Positions 25,567 through 35,014 of a stretch of DNA of 64,000 nucleotides are shown here, piece by piece (the first letter of the stretch is position 1; every line of letters begins with the position of its first letter). The translations under genes were made by a program, and so were the position numbers. The stretch spans positions 1-64,000 of the forward strand of contig CALKKV010000043.1 in NCBI GenBank assembly GCA_937992195.1. The letters are read 5' to 3'. The notes beneath the pieces are model-generated. The model saw nothing but the letters and a program-made list of their open reading frames with translations, did not search any database and was not told the origin of the DNA. The stretch is from an uncultured Gammaproteobacteria bacterium (GTDB lineage: Bacteria > Pseudomonadota > Gammaproteobacteria > Arenicellales > Poriferihabitantaceae).

Positions 25567-26313
25567 CTAGTTCAGACCCGCCTCAGAAAGCAGTTTTTCC
25601 GGCGGCACATAGCCACCCAGTACCGTGCCATCGTCCAACATCACAAATGGTGTTCCTTGCACTCCCAATCGATGCCCAAGTGCATATTGATCCGCGACGG
25701 GATTTTCACACTCTATTTGTTCAATCTCCTTCCTGTTCTTGGCAATCGTCATCGCTCTCCCTTGATCTCCAGAACACCATACAGAGACCGCTTCGCGATA
25801 GCTCTCCGAATTCAACCCGGCGCGCGGCCACATCATATAACGGACTTTTAATCCGCCTCTGGCTAAAGCAGGAATATCCTTGTGAAATTTCTGACACCAT
25901 CCACAATCAGTGTCGGTGAAAACAGTCACATAACGCTCGCCCTGCTTGTCACCCATGATGATCATATTTGATTCTGGAACCTCGCCGAGTTCAACCAACG
26001 CTTCTTCTCTCGTTTTATTGCGTTTTTCCTGTGCCCAGCTAATTCTGCGCTCAGCATCAAAAACCTCACCGATCATTACAAATTTATCTCTGGAATAAAC
26101 ATATAGCGTTTCAGTACCGGCAACCACCTCGTATACATTTTCCATCGCGGTTAGCTCAACACTCGAAATCTCCATCGCTGACGGAATGATCTGTCCCAAA
26201 TTCGCTTTTACAGAATCTATCTCGGACTGCGCCCACGCTGAGGTCACAAGCGTTTGAGCAACAAAAGCCAGAGCCAGCAGAGAACAAACAGAGATTTTCT
26301 TCAGATTCAGCAT
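25567..26313 (-). CDS. dsbC: DsbC-type periplasmic disulfide isomerase
   Basis: 248 residues: signal peptide to about residue 28 (AWAQ), N-terminal dimerisation domain, linker helix, and thioredoxin domain with the active site CGWC at 137-140 in VFTDTDCGWCQKFH. The cis-proline is in GVQGTPFVML. E. coli DsbC has CGYC; Trp at this position is a mild departure. It corrects wrong disulfides in the periplasm, kept reduced by DsbD. It is the last gene of a five-gene leftward run that starts with the GT2 gene. Confidence 0.92.
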   Translation of the reverse strand: MLNLKKISVCSLLALAFVAQTLVTSAWAQSEIDSVKANLGQIIPSAMEISSVELTAMENVYEVVAGTETLYVYSRDKFVMIGEVFDAERRISWAQEKRNKTREEALVELGEVPESNMIIMGDKQGERYVTVFTDTDCGWCQKFHKDIPALARGGLKVRYMMWPRAGLNSESYREAVSVWCSGDQGRAMTIAKNRKEIEQIECENPVADQYALGHRLGVQGTPFVMLDDGTVLGGYVPPEKLLSEAGLN

Positions 26314-26361
26314 AGTGATTTCAATGAAATTTTTAGTAGTCGTAATCTTATTAGATCGTTA

Positions 26362-26847
26362 CTAATCACGAAAGTTCGTAAACTGTAGCGGAATACCCAG
26401 CTTTTGCTCTTTTAAAAACGCCATCACCTGCTGCAGATCATCGCGCTTTTTTCCGGTAACACGCACCTGCTCTCCCTGAATCGCCGCCTGCACCTTCAAC
26501 TTTTCTGCTTTTATCAATTTAACAATTTTTTTCGCTCTATCAGTATCAACACCCTGGAGTACCGTTATTTCCTGCATAGATTTACCCGTGGAACTGGCTT
26601 TAACCGGCGATTTATCAAGCGCATTTACATCAATGCCTCGTTTGGACAATTTTAATAGAAGCACATCCATCACTTGCGAAACTTTGAAGCTGTCATCCGC
26701 ATGCAGCGTCAGTTTAGGATCTGCCTCTTCAATGCGGGCATCACTGCCTTTAAAGTCGTATCGGTTGGTAATTTCCTTATTGGACATGTTGACGGCATTT
26801 TTTACTTCCTGCCAGTCTATTTCGGAAACTATATCAAATGAGGGCAT
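26362..26847 (-). CDS. yajQ: YajQ-family nucleotide-binding protein
   Basis: 161 residues with the family's opening [29 protein letters not shown], and the closing [17 protein letters not shown]. Two ferredoxin-like folds are expected. Some members (Xanthomonas) bind cyclic di-GMP and act with a LysR regulator, others bind tRNA or GTP; the role here is open. Small gaps (34 and 48 bases) link it to the neighbouring genes. Confidence 0.95.
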   Translation of the reverse strand: MPSFDIVSEIDWQEVKNAVNMSNKEITNRYDFKGSDARIEEADPKLTLHADDSFKVSQVMDVLLLKLSKRGIDVNALDKSPVKASSTGKSMQEITVLQGVDTDRAKKIVKLIKAEKLKVQAAIQGEQVRVTGKKRDDLQQVMAFLKEQKLGIPLQFTNFRD

Positions 26848-26881
26848 GGCCTGAGTCTAATTAAAAAAGGGAAAATAAAAA

Positions 26882-27484
26882 TCATTTTGCTCCTAACATC
26901 GCTTTTTTCAGAGAAGCTTGGATTGGATCGTCTGACAACCAAATGCCAAACAGCGCCTGCTTAAAAATCAAACCTGGGACAGTCACTTTGCTTTCCCCGT
27001 TTTTGAGCACCTCTACACCTTTCCCGGGAAGATAAATGAGATCAAACACATCTTTTTTTACAATTTCGTCAGCGAAGCCGCTCGCAAACAACTCAATTTC
27101 TGACTTAATCGGTTCAAGATTACCCTTTGTTGACTTCTCAAATCCGTCCCACAGTGCCGATTTCATTTTCTTCGAACTAATCAGTCCGGACACAATATTC
27201 AAGCGAACCGCCATTGCTTCGTCAGCAGCACTGATAGCGACCCCGTCATCGTTCTTCGTCTTGAGATATAAACCTGCTCTGTAAAGCGAGAGAAACGCTT
27301 TCTTCCGTTTTCCTTCACCTTGCTTTTGCAAACTATTACTCGAGAACGCCAAACTCGATGGAAATATTTCAGCCGCGAATAACGGCGTTGCGCCAGCAAC
27401 AATAAACGCAAAAACAACTAATCTGACCAGCCTCAAAGGCTGAGTTAGTAAGGCAAAGAAATAGTGGGTTAACCGAAAAATCAT
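26882..27484 (-). CDS. Chalcone isomerase-like exported protein
   Basis: 200 residues with an N-terminal hydrophobic signal ending at about residue 38 (LFAAE), then a Chalcone_3-type domain: FLSLYRAGLYLK, AVRLNIVSGLISSKKM, FDLIYLPGKGVEVLKNG, FKQALFGIWLSDDPIQASLK. Bacterial members are periplasmic or lipoprotein-like, and the catalytic chalcone chemistry of plants is not expected. Function unknown. Part of the leftward run between the nucleosidase-like gene and yajQ. Confidence 0.82.
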   Translation of the reverse strand: MIFRLTHYFFALLTQPLRLVRLVVFAFIVAGATPLFAAEIFPSSLAFSSNSLQKQGEGKRKKAFLSLYRAGLYLKTKNDDGVAISAADEAMAVRLNIVSGLISSKKMKSALWDGFEKSTKGNLEPIKSEIELFASGFADEIVKKDVFDLIYLPGKGVEVLKNGESKVTVPGLIFKQALFGIWLSDDPIQASLKKAMLGAK

Positions 27485-27513
27485 AGCGACGCCAATTAAA
27501 TAATAAATTCCAT

Positions 27514-28098
27514 CTACATTATAAGTCTATCACTGATCTCCGTGAGATTCTGACGCGCATCCGCGAGATAGCTGTTTAGTCTTGCAAAACTGAGTTGTGA
27601 AATCGGATTGCTCGGTCCATCAACGACCAGTTTGATCACCGACAGATTCTCGAGCAAGCCCGCTGACTGCAGCATTTGGGCGATATAGTATGCTTCCATA
27701 TCGACTACACCTTTATCCGGATATTTCTCTTGAGGTGTTAAAAAACTGTAACAGCTGGTGTTTGGTGACGTCCCTCTAGGGATTAGTTTATATCCTTGAG
27801 AGCCATCACTCGACTCCCCATTCTCTAATATCGTAGCCTCCAGAATAGCCGAAATAGCATACTGCGAAGACCCGGCCACGCCAAAATTCAACCACAGCAA
27901 TTTGTCGTCTGCCTCTGCGATAGATAGTTCCTTTTCCAACGCACATTGGATGTTTTCCCTACCTTCTCCAGTGATGCGTAAACACACCTTTGCACTCACA
28001 TAGCGACTCTTACTACCGCTCGCGTGATCCAGATCCAGACCATAGTGTTGTAGGAAAGCAGTTGCCTCGGCGTAATGGGCGACCAGAATAACTAGCAT
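27514..28098 (-). CDS. Nucleoside phosphorylase-like (MTA/SAH nucleosidase superfamily) protein
   Basis: 194 residues, short for the family. MLVILVAHYAEATAF opens like a nucleosidase strand, LLWLNFGVAGS corresponds to the GVAG phosphate/ribose loop, and VVDMEAYYIAQML is the DMEA-type ribose-binding segment of the superfamily, followed by a VKLVVDGPS stretch. Substrate unknown; hopanoid-pathway or futalosine-type nucleosidases have similar compact forms. It overlaps the GT2 gene end by 7 bases. Confidence 0.7.
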   Translation of the reverse strand: MLVILVAHYAEATAFLQHYGLDLDHASGSKSRYVSAKVCLRITGEGRENIQCALEKELSIAEADDKLLWLNFGVAGSSQYAISAILEATILENGESSDGSQGYKLIPRGTSPNTSCYSFLTPQEKYPDKGVVDMEAYYIAQMLQSAGLLENLSVIKLVVDGPSNPISQLSFARLNSYLADARQNLTEISDRLIM

Positions 28099-28922
28099 GG
28101 CGTTGTAGGATATTTATCGGAGATTGCTCTGTACAGCGCTGCCTCTTCTATCTTGCGCCGTTTTGCGGCTCCCAGCGCCAGGATATGACACTTTTGCTTT
28201 AGCACACTGATCGACTCCTTCTTATCCTCGCGGTCTAATTTCACTTTGTCCAGCATCCCCTCGATTGCGCGCACACGAAAGCGATCCATCCCCCAATGGG
28301 CCTGAGAGAGTTGATCAGAGTGACCGCCATATTTAATGAGTAAAGGCTGGTCAACAAGCAATGCGTCATACCTGCTAAATACCCGCAACCACAGCTCATA
28401 GTCTTCGCAGGCTAGAAACGTTTCATCAAATAAACCAACCTGCTGCAATATGTCTTGATGCAACAATGCCGAGGAGGGAGAAACACAACACAAAGGTAAA
28501 CACTGCTGATAGATTCTGCCTTCCGGTTTTCTATGTTTCTTCAGCTGATTGACTCTCTTTCCGTTTCGAATCCATATTTCATCAGTATGGCAGAACAGTG
28601 ACCCACCTGAATTTTTAAGCGCCTTTACCTGGTTAGCCAATTTTTCAGGCAACCATTCGTCATCAGAATCCAATAACCCTATCCAGTCACCCTTGGCTTT
28701 TTTGATGCCATTGTTTCGTGCCGCGCTCACTCCTTTCTGAGATTGCATGATGAGATTCACTGTCGGATAGCGGTCTCTCACCATTTCTGCTGTGCCGTCC
28801 TCGGAACCGTCATCAACCACCAATATCTCGTGGGGTTGATAGGTTTGGTGTATAACAGACTCAATCGCTCTGGGCAGAACGGCAATTCGATTCCAGGTAG
28901 GGATAATGACACTAATTTTCAT
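28092..28922 (-). CDS. Glycosyltransferase family 2
   Basis: 276 residues, a GT-A fold. ISVIIPTWNRIAVLPRAIES and EILVVDDGSEDGTAE bind the nucleotide, GVSAARNNGIKKAKGDWIGL leads to the metal motif LDSDDEW, and CEDYELWLRVF corresponds to the ED catalytic-base segment. Inverting sugar transfer to a lipid or polysaccharide acceptor in the cytoplasm is expected. It is first in the leftward run with the nucleosidase-like gene; donor and acceptor are unknown. Confidence 0.9.
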   Translation of the reverse strand: MKISVIIPTWNRIAVLPRAIESVIHQTYQPHEILVVDDGSEDGTAEMVRDRYPTVNLIMQSQKGVSAARNNGIKKAKGDWIGLLDSDDEWLPEKLANQVKALKNSGGSLFCHTDEIWIRNGKRVNQLKKHRKPEGRIYQQCLPLCCVSPSSALLHQDILQQVGLFDETFLACEDYELWLRVFSRYDALLVDQPLLIKYGGHSDQLSQAHWGMDRFRVRAIEGMLDKVKLDREDKKESISVLKQKCHILALGAAKRRKIEEAALYRAISDKYPTTPC

Positions 28923-28952
28923 CGATACAAATTTTTCACTACCCTAAAGTAC

Positions 28953-28981
28953 AAAAAACGGAGCTCTAAGCTCCGTTTTTT
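28953..28981 (-). terminator. Bidirectional terminator downstream of mdh
   Basis: ACGGAGCT and AGCTCCGT form a perfect 8-base stem around CTA, flanked by six A on one side and six T on the other, 22 bases after the mdh stop. It ends mdh transcription before the GT2 operon. Confidence 0.92.
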
Positions 28982-29002
28982 ACGCGTATAAGGGGTCAGC
29001 GG

Positions 29003-29974
29003 CTACATTAAATCAGACACTTCTTCCCGCTCTTCAATTAGCTCTTGCTCAGTCGCTTTCATTCGCTCGCGGCTGAAATCACTAATCTCTAGCCCCTGTA
29101 CAATTTCATACTTACCGCCCTGACAGGTCACAGGGAAAGAATACATCAATCCTTCGGCAATACCATAGCTACCATCTGAAGGAATGCCCATACTAACCCA
29201 ATCACCATCAGCAGTCCCCAACACCCAGTCTCGCATATGATCAATTGCCGCAGAACCCGCTGAAGCAGCGCTAGAGGCGCCGCGTGCCTTGATTATTGCC
29301 GCACCTCTTTGCTGAACGGTCGGTATAAAATCCTCGACTAGCCAGCTTTCTTCGATGTCTACAGACTTTCCTGACGCTTGTACGTTTGAGATGTCAGGAT
29401 ATTGTGTCGCCGAGTGATTCCCCCAGACAGTCATGCGAGAAATCTCCGCATGGTGCACACCGATTTTTGCAGAAAGCTGTGCCTTAGCGCGATTGTGATC
29501 AAGACGCATCATCGCGGTAAATTGACTCTTATCTAAATCTGGTGCATTTGCTGCTGCGATGAGCGCATTAGTATTCGCAGGATTACCAACAACCAGAACA
29601 CGAACACTTTTAGATGCGTGATCGTTCAATGCTTTGCCTTGAACAGAGAAAATTTTGCCGTTGTCCTTAAGCAAGTCTCCGCGCTCCATTCCTGGCCCTC
29701 GCGGCTTCGAGCCAACCAGCAATGCATAGTCAACATCCTTGAATCCGACATTTGGGTCATCAGAGGTTTCGATTCCCGCTAACAACGGAAAAGCACAATC
29801 TAATAGCTCCATCACAACGCCATTCAACGCGTCCATTGCAGGAGGAATTTCCACCAGCTGAAGAATTACCGGTTGATCATTTCCAAGCATATCGCCTGAG
29901 GCAATGCGAAATAACAGGGCGTAGGAAATATTGCCGGCTGCACCGGTAACCGCGACTCGAACAGGAGCTTTCAT
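29003..29974 (-). CDS. mdh: Malate dehydrogenase
   Basis: 323 residues of the cytosolic-type NAD malate dehydrogenase: [19 protein letters not shown] (NAD loop), [16 protein letters not shown] (mobile loop with catalytic Args), [26 protein letters not shown] and the catalytic His in [12 protein letters not shown]. It interconverts malate and oxaloacetate in the citric acid cycle. Unlike the E. coli Mdh (LDH-like), this is the longer type found in many aquatic proteobacteria. Monocistronic and divergent from mltD. Confidence 0.96.
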   Translation of the reverse strand: MKAPVRVAVTGAAGNISYALLFRIASGDMLGNDQPVILQLVEIPPAMDALNGVVMELLDCAFPLLAGIETSDDPNVGFKDVDYALLVGSKPRGPGMERGDLLKDNGKIFSVQGKALNDHASKSVRVLVVGNPANTNALIAAANAPDLDKSQFTAMMRLDHNRAKAQLSAKIGVHHAEISRMTVWGNHSATQYPDISNVQASGKSVDIEESWLVEDFIPTVQQRGAAIIKARGASSAASAGSAAIDHMRDWVLGTADGDWVSMGIPSDGSYGIAEGLMYSFPVTCQGGKYEIVQGLEISDFSRERMKATEQELIEEREEVSDLM

Positions 29975-30121
29975 AGTAATTCTCTTGAAATTGGGATTTG
30001 GTGGGGATTATATGTGACAGAGGGATAGATGTCGTCTCCACCAATGGTGGCAAAAGACGAATCCCATCTCGGATTGGTTGTCAATATTGACTCAAATCAG
30101 GGTCAACCGTAGTATCCAGCG

Positions 30122-31612
30122 ATGATCGGAGGAAACATTAACATTACGCTGGCGGCGTTATTTCTGTTGGCGGGGACAGGCTGTGCCGGCTATGGCACAA
30201 GTCCGTCGGATATTGAATCATCCGGCTCTTTATCTGCGGCATCTTCGTCATCACCTGTTGCAGAGCGAGAGTCCGTTTTACTCAGTGAGCCATCGGTATC
30301 CTCCTTAGAACCCGATGTGATGTCTACCGCTATTACCGGAAACGCGGGTTTACTTGAGACACCAAAGCTTTATCTGCGCGAAGTAGAAATCAATACACTA
30401 CCCTCTGAAACCCAAGATACTCCAGCGCTAGCTGCGGTTCTACCTAAGCTTGAAAGTAGTGATAAAGGTCTTTGGAACGACTTGCGTAGAGGGTTTCGTC
30501 TCACCAATCTGGAGCAAAGCCCGGACCGCGTCGCGCGTTTTGAAAAGTGGTATTCCGACCATCCGAAGTTTTTTAAGCGACTTTCTGAACGCGCATACTG
30601 GTTCCTTCCCTATATTCTGGCTGAAGTCGAAGCACGCGATATTCCTTCCGAGGTAGCTATTCTGCCGGCTGTAGAGAGCGCGTTTAGACCAGACGCTACT
30701 TCCCGTTCACATGCTGCGGGAATATGGCAATTTATCAGTGCTACCGGAAAACGGTTTGGTCTCAGGCAAGACGGGTGGATGGATGCCCGCCGGGACTTAG
30801 TACAATCCACCCGTGCCGCTTTAGATTACCTTGAATACTTATCTCAAGAGTTTGACGGGGACTGGGAACTTGCATTGGCCGCTTATAACGCAGGCGAAGG
30901 AACGATTCGCAAGCAAATTCGAAGAAACAAATCTAAAGGCTTGCCAACCGACTATGCAAACCTAACACTGCGTAAGGAGACAACAGAATATATTCCTAGA
31001 CTATATGCTATTCGAAACATTCTACAGGACCCGGCTAAATTTAATATCCAGCTAGCTCCTTTGGAAAATATCCAACGGCTAAAGCAGGTCGATTTAAAGG
31101 CACAAACCGATTTAACTGTCATAGCGCAGATGGTTTCCTTAAACAGGAAACAGCTTCACTTCCTCAATCGTGGATATGTGCGTGGCGTAACACCACCAAA
31201 TGGCCCCCATACTATTGTTGTTCCAGCATCAGAGGCAGATCACGTTATTCTTAAACTCAGCAAGATGAAAGTTGAAGATAGAATGCAATGGGCACTTCAC
31301 CGCGTGAAGAAAGGCGAATATTTAGGAAAAATAGCCAGCATTCATGGCGTCAACGCCGACGCAATTCGGGCCGCGAATTCGATCAAGGACAACTTGATCA
31401 GTCCAGGTCAAGAACTTCGTATTCCGTTAAATGGAGGTGAACAATTCACTGCTAACGCGTCTGGAAAGAAAAATCACCGAGTAGCGAAAGGCGATACGTT
31501 GTGGAATATTTCCAAGCGGTATAGTGTTTCTCTGGGCAAGCTACTACGCTGGAATCAACTGCACAGCAAGAGTATTTTGCAACCCGGACAATCTTTGGTT
31601 GTTTTTCAATAA
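30122..31612 (+). CDS. mltD: Membrane-bound lytic murein transglycosylase D
   Basis: 496 residues. A lipobox LAGTGC (Cys21) makes it a lipoprotein. After a Ser-rich linker the SLT domain (about 155-290) has the catalytic Glu185 in LPAVESAFRPDA, then SHAAGIWQFISATG and LALAAYNAGEGTI. Two LysM domains close the protein (about 395-437 and 452-495: RVAKGDTLWNISKRYSVSLG). It cuts peptidoglycan between MurNAc and GlcNAc to form anhydro ends. It converges on rimI with 28 bases between. Confidence 0.94.
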   Translation: MIGGNINITLAALFLLAGTGCAGYGTSPSDIESSGSLSAASSSSPVAERESVLLSEPSVSSLEPDVMSTAITGNAGLLETPKLYLREVEINTLPSETQDTPALAAVLPKLESSDKGLWNDLRRGFRLTNLEQSPDRVARFEKWYSDHPKFFKRLSERAYWFLPYILAEVEARDIPSEVAILPAVESAFRPDATSRSHAAGIWQFISATGKRFGLRQDGWMDARRDLVQSTRAALDYLEYLSQEFDGDWELALAAYNAGEGTIRKQIRRNKSKGLPTDYANLTLRKETTEYIPRLYAIRNILQDPAKFNIQLAPLENIQRLKQVDLKAQTDLTVIAQMVSLNRKQLHFLNRGYVRGVTPPNGPHTIVVPASEADHVILKLSKMKVEDRMQWALHRVKKGEYLGKIASIHGVNADAIRAANSIKDNLISPGQELRIPLNGGEQFTANASGKKNHRVAKGDTLWNISKRYSVSLGKLLRWNQLHSKSILQPGQSLVVFQ

Positions 31613-31640
31613 CACTTGTTTAATTGAGGTCGGCTATTCG

Positions 31641-32144
31641 CTAACCGATCGCACGAGTCATCAAAATCGCATCTTCCCTTGCACTGAACTTATTTCCAGC
31701 TGCGCTTGGATAGTAGTTTTTTCGAACCCCCTTCTGAATAAACCCTGCGCCTTTGTAAAGTCTACGCGCAACCTTATTCCCTTCTCTCACTTCAAGCCAT
31801 ACTTCATTACTCTGCTTCTGCATCGCCTCGCTAAAAATTAACGAGAGAACCTCTCTACCAATACCCATTCTCTGGTACTTCAAAAAAATAACTAAATTTA
31901 ATATTTCAGTTACACCTTCATTGTGTTGCAACACAAAGTAACCAGCGTCTCCGGTATGCAAACAAACGATTTGGCAATCATCTTCGGATTTAAGACTTTG
32001 AGACAGGTCACCCATTGACCAGGGGTGCTCACTGGCCCTTTGCTCTCTTGCGAACAGCGACTCAATATCCTTTATAGACATTGGTCGAAGATACACTTTA
32101 TCCGCTGATTGCCTTTCTAGCTTTGACAAGGTCTTGCCAGACAA
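31641..32144 (-). CDS. rimI: Ribosomal-protein-alanine N-acetyltransferase RimI
   Basis: 167 residues, GNAT fold. VYLRPMSIKDIESLFAREQR, EHPWSMGDLSQSL, ILNLVIFLKYQRMGIGREVL (acetyl-CoA loop), WLEVREGNKVARRLYKGAGF and RKNYYP are RimI marks; the closing segment EDAILMTRAI is also typical. It acetylates the N-terminal Ala of ribosomal protein S18. As written it overlaps the holD-like gene by 47 bases; a GTG at the VYLRPM position would shorten it to the usual family start. Confidence 0.9.
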   Translation of the reverse strand: MSGKTLSKLERQSADKVYLRPMSIKDIESLFAREQRASEHPWSMGDLSQSLKSEDDCQIVCLHTGDAGYFVLQHNEGVTEILNLVIFLKYQRMGIGREVLSLIFSEAMQKQSNEVWLEVREGNKVARRLYKGAGFIQKGVRKNYYPSAAGNKFSAREDAILMTRAIG

Positions 32145-32883
32145 ATCGCTTATCCAAAGGGTGAGCCAGGAGATGTTTCAGGCCATAGGTAACGTATAGG
32201 CCGCTAGCCCCTCCTTGATAGCGATAGCTTTCTGACCGAAGAACATCTAATGGCTTATCCGTCTCAATAAGAAATTGCGCGAGTTCTTCTCCAAGAACCA
32301 TAATATTCGCTGGACGCTCCTCTTCGATTAAGGCAGAGAGACTGTTTTTAATTCCTCGCTCAGCATCCGCTTCAGAACACGCTTGCGACACCGCGATAGC
32401 CTCAATCACGTGACAGTCCGATTGAGATAAACCCAAAGCAAACCGTATAGCCTCAAACAAATTGGTTTCGGCTATTGCATGATCGTCCGACAGTGCGTAA
32501 ACAAAACACCATTTTGCCCCAGTTCGACGGCTCACCGTGGCAAGCCAGTCAACAGCCTCCGTTCCAGCGTTAGCATCGAAATTGGATTTTTCAACATCTG
32601 ACTTCGGCGATTGAACCGCAGCGTCAAAAGAATCATGATTATGTTTGACTGCTTCTTCGTTCTCGAAGTTTGAGGTCTGCTCTTTTATTGCCGTGGTTGT
32701 ATTATGTGTGGCAACAGAAAAAACAGCTGACTGGTCGGAAACGTCGACGTTGGAAGTCACCGCTTCAGAGCGCTGCCGCGACGAAGCAGTCACCTCCAGA
32801 ACGTTAGTAGGATGTCGCAACTTCCACACTTCAACTCCCATGGTTTTAAGAATTGCTGTCTGCTTTTCAGAATGCGAATTCAT
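32098..32883 (-). CDS. HolD-like protein (DNA polymerase III psi subunit-like)
   Basis: 261 residues. The N-terminal ILKTMGVEVWKLRHP resembles the chi-binding start of HolD (QLQQLGITQWSLRRP in E. coli as I recall it). A long low-complexity linker (about 30-105) leads to a C-terminal domain with WCFVYALSDD, IMVLGEELAQFL and YGLKHLLAHPLDKRFVWQDL; such UDG-like tails occur in pseudomonad HolD-type proteins (from memory). Position directly before rimI is the classic holD-rimI order. I infer a clamp-loader accessory protein, but a direct homology search is needed; E. coli HolD is only about half this length. Confidence 0.6.
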   Translation of the reverse strand: MNSHSEKQTAILKTMGVEVWKLRHPTNVLEVTASSRQRSEAVTSNVDVSDQSAVFSVATHNTTTAIKEQTSNFENEEAVKHNHDSFDAAVQSPKSDVEKSNFDANAGTEAVDWLATVSRRTGAKWCFVYALSDDHAIAETNLFEAIRFALGLSQSDCHVIEAIAVSQACSEADAERGIKNSLSALIEEERPANIMVLGEELAQFLIETDKPLDVLRSESYRYQGGASGLYVTYGLKHLLAHPLDKRFVWQDLVKARKAISG

Positions 32884-32945
32884 ATTAACTCATATTAAAA
32901 CTAGGTGAACAATTCGCACAATGACAGTGTTGTGGGTGCTGAAAA

Positions 32946-33746
32946 TCAATCCTTTGATTTTTTATCGTCTTCCAGCTCATCATCACCGCGATCAGGTAAA
33001 AAAGAAGGACTGGATTCATCGCCTTTTCTCCACCTTAAGACCCAACTTAACGGACCCGAACTCGCATAGCCAAAAGAGACCAAAAATAACACTGTAGGCG
33101 GATCAAAAAAGATCAAGACAAACATCAGCGCCAGGACAATAAGCACAACGAATGGCACCTGGTTTTTATGATCAAAATCTTTAAAACTACGGAATTTGAC
33201 ATTGCTCACCATCAACACCGCCGCCGACAGCGTTACAAAGGCGCTCAACCAAGCAATAAAAGGATCATCTCCTGCCACTTCAAAGTCAAACAAACACCAA
33301 ACCCAAAAAACAACGAATGCGCCAGCCGAAGGAGAAGGCAGACCAAAGAAGTACCTGTTTTCTTTTATCGTCAAAGTGTTAAACCGTGCAAGTCTTAGTG
33401 CGGTAGCAGCTGCATATAGAAATGCAATCAACCAGCCGGGTCGACCGATTGACTCTAAAGACCAAAAGTAAATAACAAGTGCCGGAGCAAGTCCAAACGC
33501 AATCAGATCGACCAGGCTATCGTACTCTCCGCCAAAATCGCTAGCGGTGTTTGTCCAGCGCGCTACACGACCGTCAAGACCATCCATAATCATCGCTACG
33601 AAAATAGCAAGCGCTGCGGTATCAAAGTTTCCCTGGGTTGCCTGAATAATTGCAAAAAAACCAAAGAATAGTCCCGCGGTCGTAAAAAGACTCGGAAGGA
33701 AGTAAATTCCTTTGTGAGCATTTTGGGAAGATTCGTTATCGCTCAT
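32946..33746 (-). CDS. pssA: CDP-diacylglycerol--serine O-phosphatidyltransferase
   Basis: 266 residues from ATG 33746 (a GTG four codons upstream is an alternative). The CDP-alcohol phosphotransferase motif is complete: DGLDGRVAR, eight residues, G, three residues, D, three residues, D. About eight membrane segments follow, with LRLARFN and FFGLPSPSAGAFV typical of the integral-membrane PssA type. The tail is charged (DDELEDDKKSKD). It makes phosphatidylserine; the adjacent psd turns it into phosphatidylethanolamine. Confidence 0.94.
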   Translation of the reverse strand: MSDNESSQNAHKGIYFLPSLFTTAGLFFGFFAIIQATQGNFDTAALAIFVAMIMDGLDGRVARWTNTASDFGGEYDSLVDLIAFGLAPALVIYFWSLESIGRPGWLIAFLYAAATALRLARFNTLTIKENRYFFGLPSPSAGAFVVFWVWCLFDFEVAGDDPFIAWLSAFVTLSAAVLMVSNVKFRSFKDFDHKNQVPFVVLIVLALMFVLIFFDPPTVLFLVSFGYASSGPLSWVLRWRKGDESSPSFLPDRGDDELEDDKKSKD

Positions 33747-33865
33747 ATGTTTGTTCACTAAAAGTGTTAACCAAATGAATTTGGAGCATGGGAAACCGAC
33801 CTGTCGCTTCGAGCCGGCAGCAACCTGAAGTTAATTCGGCTTCTACTGCTTATGATACCGCCTTA

Positions 33866-34510
33866 TCAGGAAAAGTTCGCGACTACATCGTTTCCGGATG
33901 TAACCCATTGACCGATATTGACGTTCAATGAAGTGCCTGTTGGGAGATATAAATCAACCCGGGACCCAAAGCGAATAAAACCATAGCGCTCTCCTGTGGC
34001 AACCTTATCTCCTTTCTTAACATAACTCAGAATGCGTCGAGCAACCAAACCAGCAATCTGAATGCTAATCACGTCCTCTCCTTGAGGCGTTCTAATCCAG
34101 ATCGCATTGCGCTCATTCTCAGTTGACGCCTTATCAAGCGCAGCATTAAAAAACTTGCCTGGATGGTACCAACAATCCTTAATTTCACCGGCAATAGGAA
34201 CCAAATTAGAATGCACAGAAAACACATTCATAAAAATGCTTACCTTAAGAGAAGTTACACCCTCAAGATAAGGATTGGGCATTTCCCCAATAAATACAAC
34301 CTGACCACTCGCAGGGGCAACTATGGCTCCCGCTTGATCAGTGATTTGACGTTTGGGGTCTCGAAAAAATTGGAATACAAATATCACTAACAGCCAAACC
34401 GGTATCGACCACCAACCCCAGACTAGAGTAGCTAAAATACCGCAGGCAAGCGAAGCAATCAGATGTACTCGACCCTCTCGGGCGAGAATAGGATAATCAA
34501 AGGTAGCCAT
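33866..34510 (-). CDS. psd: Phosphatidylserine decarboxylase proenzyme, short form
   Basis: 214 residues, the short Psd type. Two N-terminal membrane segments, FFRDPKRQ, VAPASGQVVFIGEM, FMNVFSVHSNLVP and the self-cleavage site RFGS at Gly182-Ser183, which yields the pyruvoyl group on the small alpha chain. It decarboxylates phosphatidylserine to phosphatidylethanolamine. It stands between ilvH (9 bases upstream) and pssA, an ilvI-ilvH-psd-pssA order seen in several proteobacteria. Confidence 0.94.
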   Translation of the reverse strand: MATFDYPILAREGRVHLIASLACGILATLVWGWWSIPVWLLVIFVFQFFRDPKRQITDQAGAIVAPASGQVVFIGEMPNPYLEGVTSLKVSIFMNVFSVHSNLVPIAGEIKDCWYHPGKFFNAALDKASTENERNAIWIRTPQGEDVISIQIAGLVARRILSYVKKGDKVATGERYGFIRFGSRVDLYLPTGTSLNVNIGQWVTSGNDVVANFS

Positions 34511-34519
34511 TTAAAGCTC

Positions 34520-35014
34520 TTATGCGCTGAGCGCGCGCTTACCGCGACCGATCCCGGAAACACCGGATCGAACTACTTCAATAATCTCGACCTGGGACAA
34601 AGCTTGGACGAAAGCATCAACCTTGTCACCGTTTCCCGTCATTTCTAGTGTGTAAGTGCTTTCCGTGACATCAATAATTCGACCGCGGAAGATATCAACC
34701 AGCCGCTTCACTTCTTCTCGTTGTTCACTACCTGCTGCCACCACTTTGACAAGCATCAACTCACGCTCAATATGCTGACCTTCTGTCAAATCAATCAATT
34801 TCACGACGTCGACCAGCTTATTCAACTGTTTGGTAATTTGTTCAATAATACTGTCTGTACCGCCAGTTACGATTGTCATTCTCGAAAGTGAGGGATCATC
34901 TGTTGGTGCAACGGTCAGGGATTCGATATTGTAGCCTCTAGCGGAAAACAATCCGGCAACACGAGACAATGCACCTGCTTCGTTTTCAAGCAAGACAGAA
35001 ATAATTCGTCGCAT
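34520..35014 (-). CDS. ilvH: Acetolactate synthase small (regulatory) subunit
   Basis: 164 residues. RIISVLLENEAGALSRVAGL and FSARGYNIESLTVAPTDD form the N-terminal ACT domain that binds valine for feedback inhibition; LMLVKV, IFRGRIIDV and GVSGIGRGKR mark the C-terminal half. Its ATG shares one base with the TAA of ilvI (TAATG), giving tight translational coupling. Confidence 0.97.
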   Translation of the reverse strand: MRRIISVLLENEAGALSRVAGLFSARGYNIESLTVAPTDDPSLSRMTIVTGGTDSIIEQITKQLNKLVDVVKLIDLTEGQHIERELMLVKVVAAGSEQREEVKRLVDIFRGRIIDVTESTYTLEMTGNGDKVDAFVQALSQVEIIEVVRSGVSGIGRGKRALSA

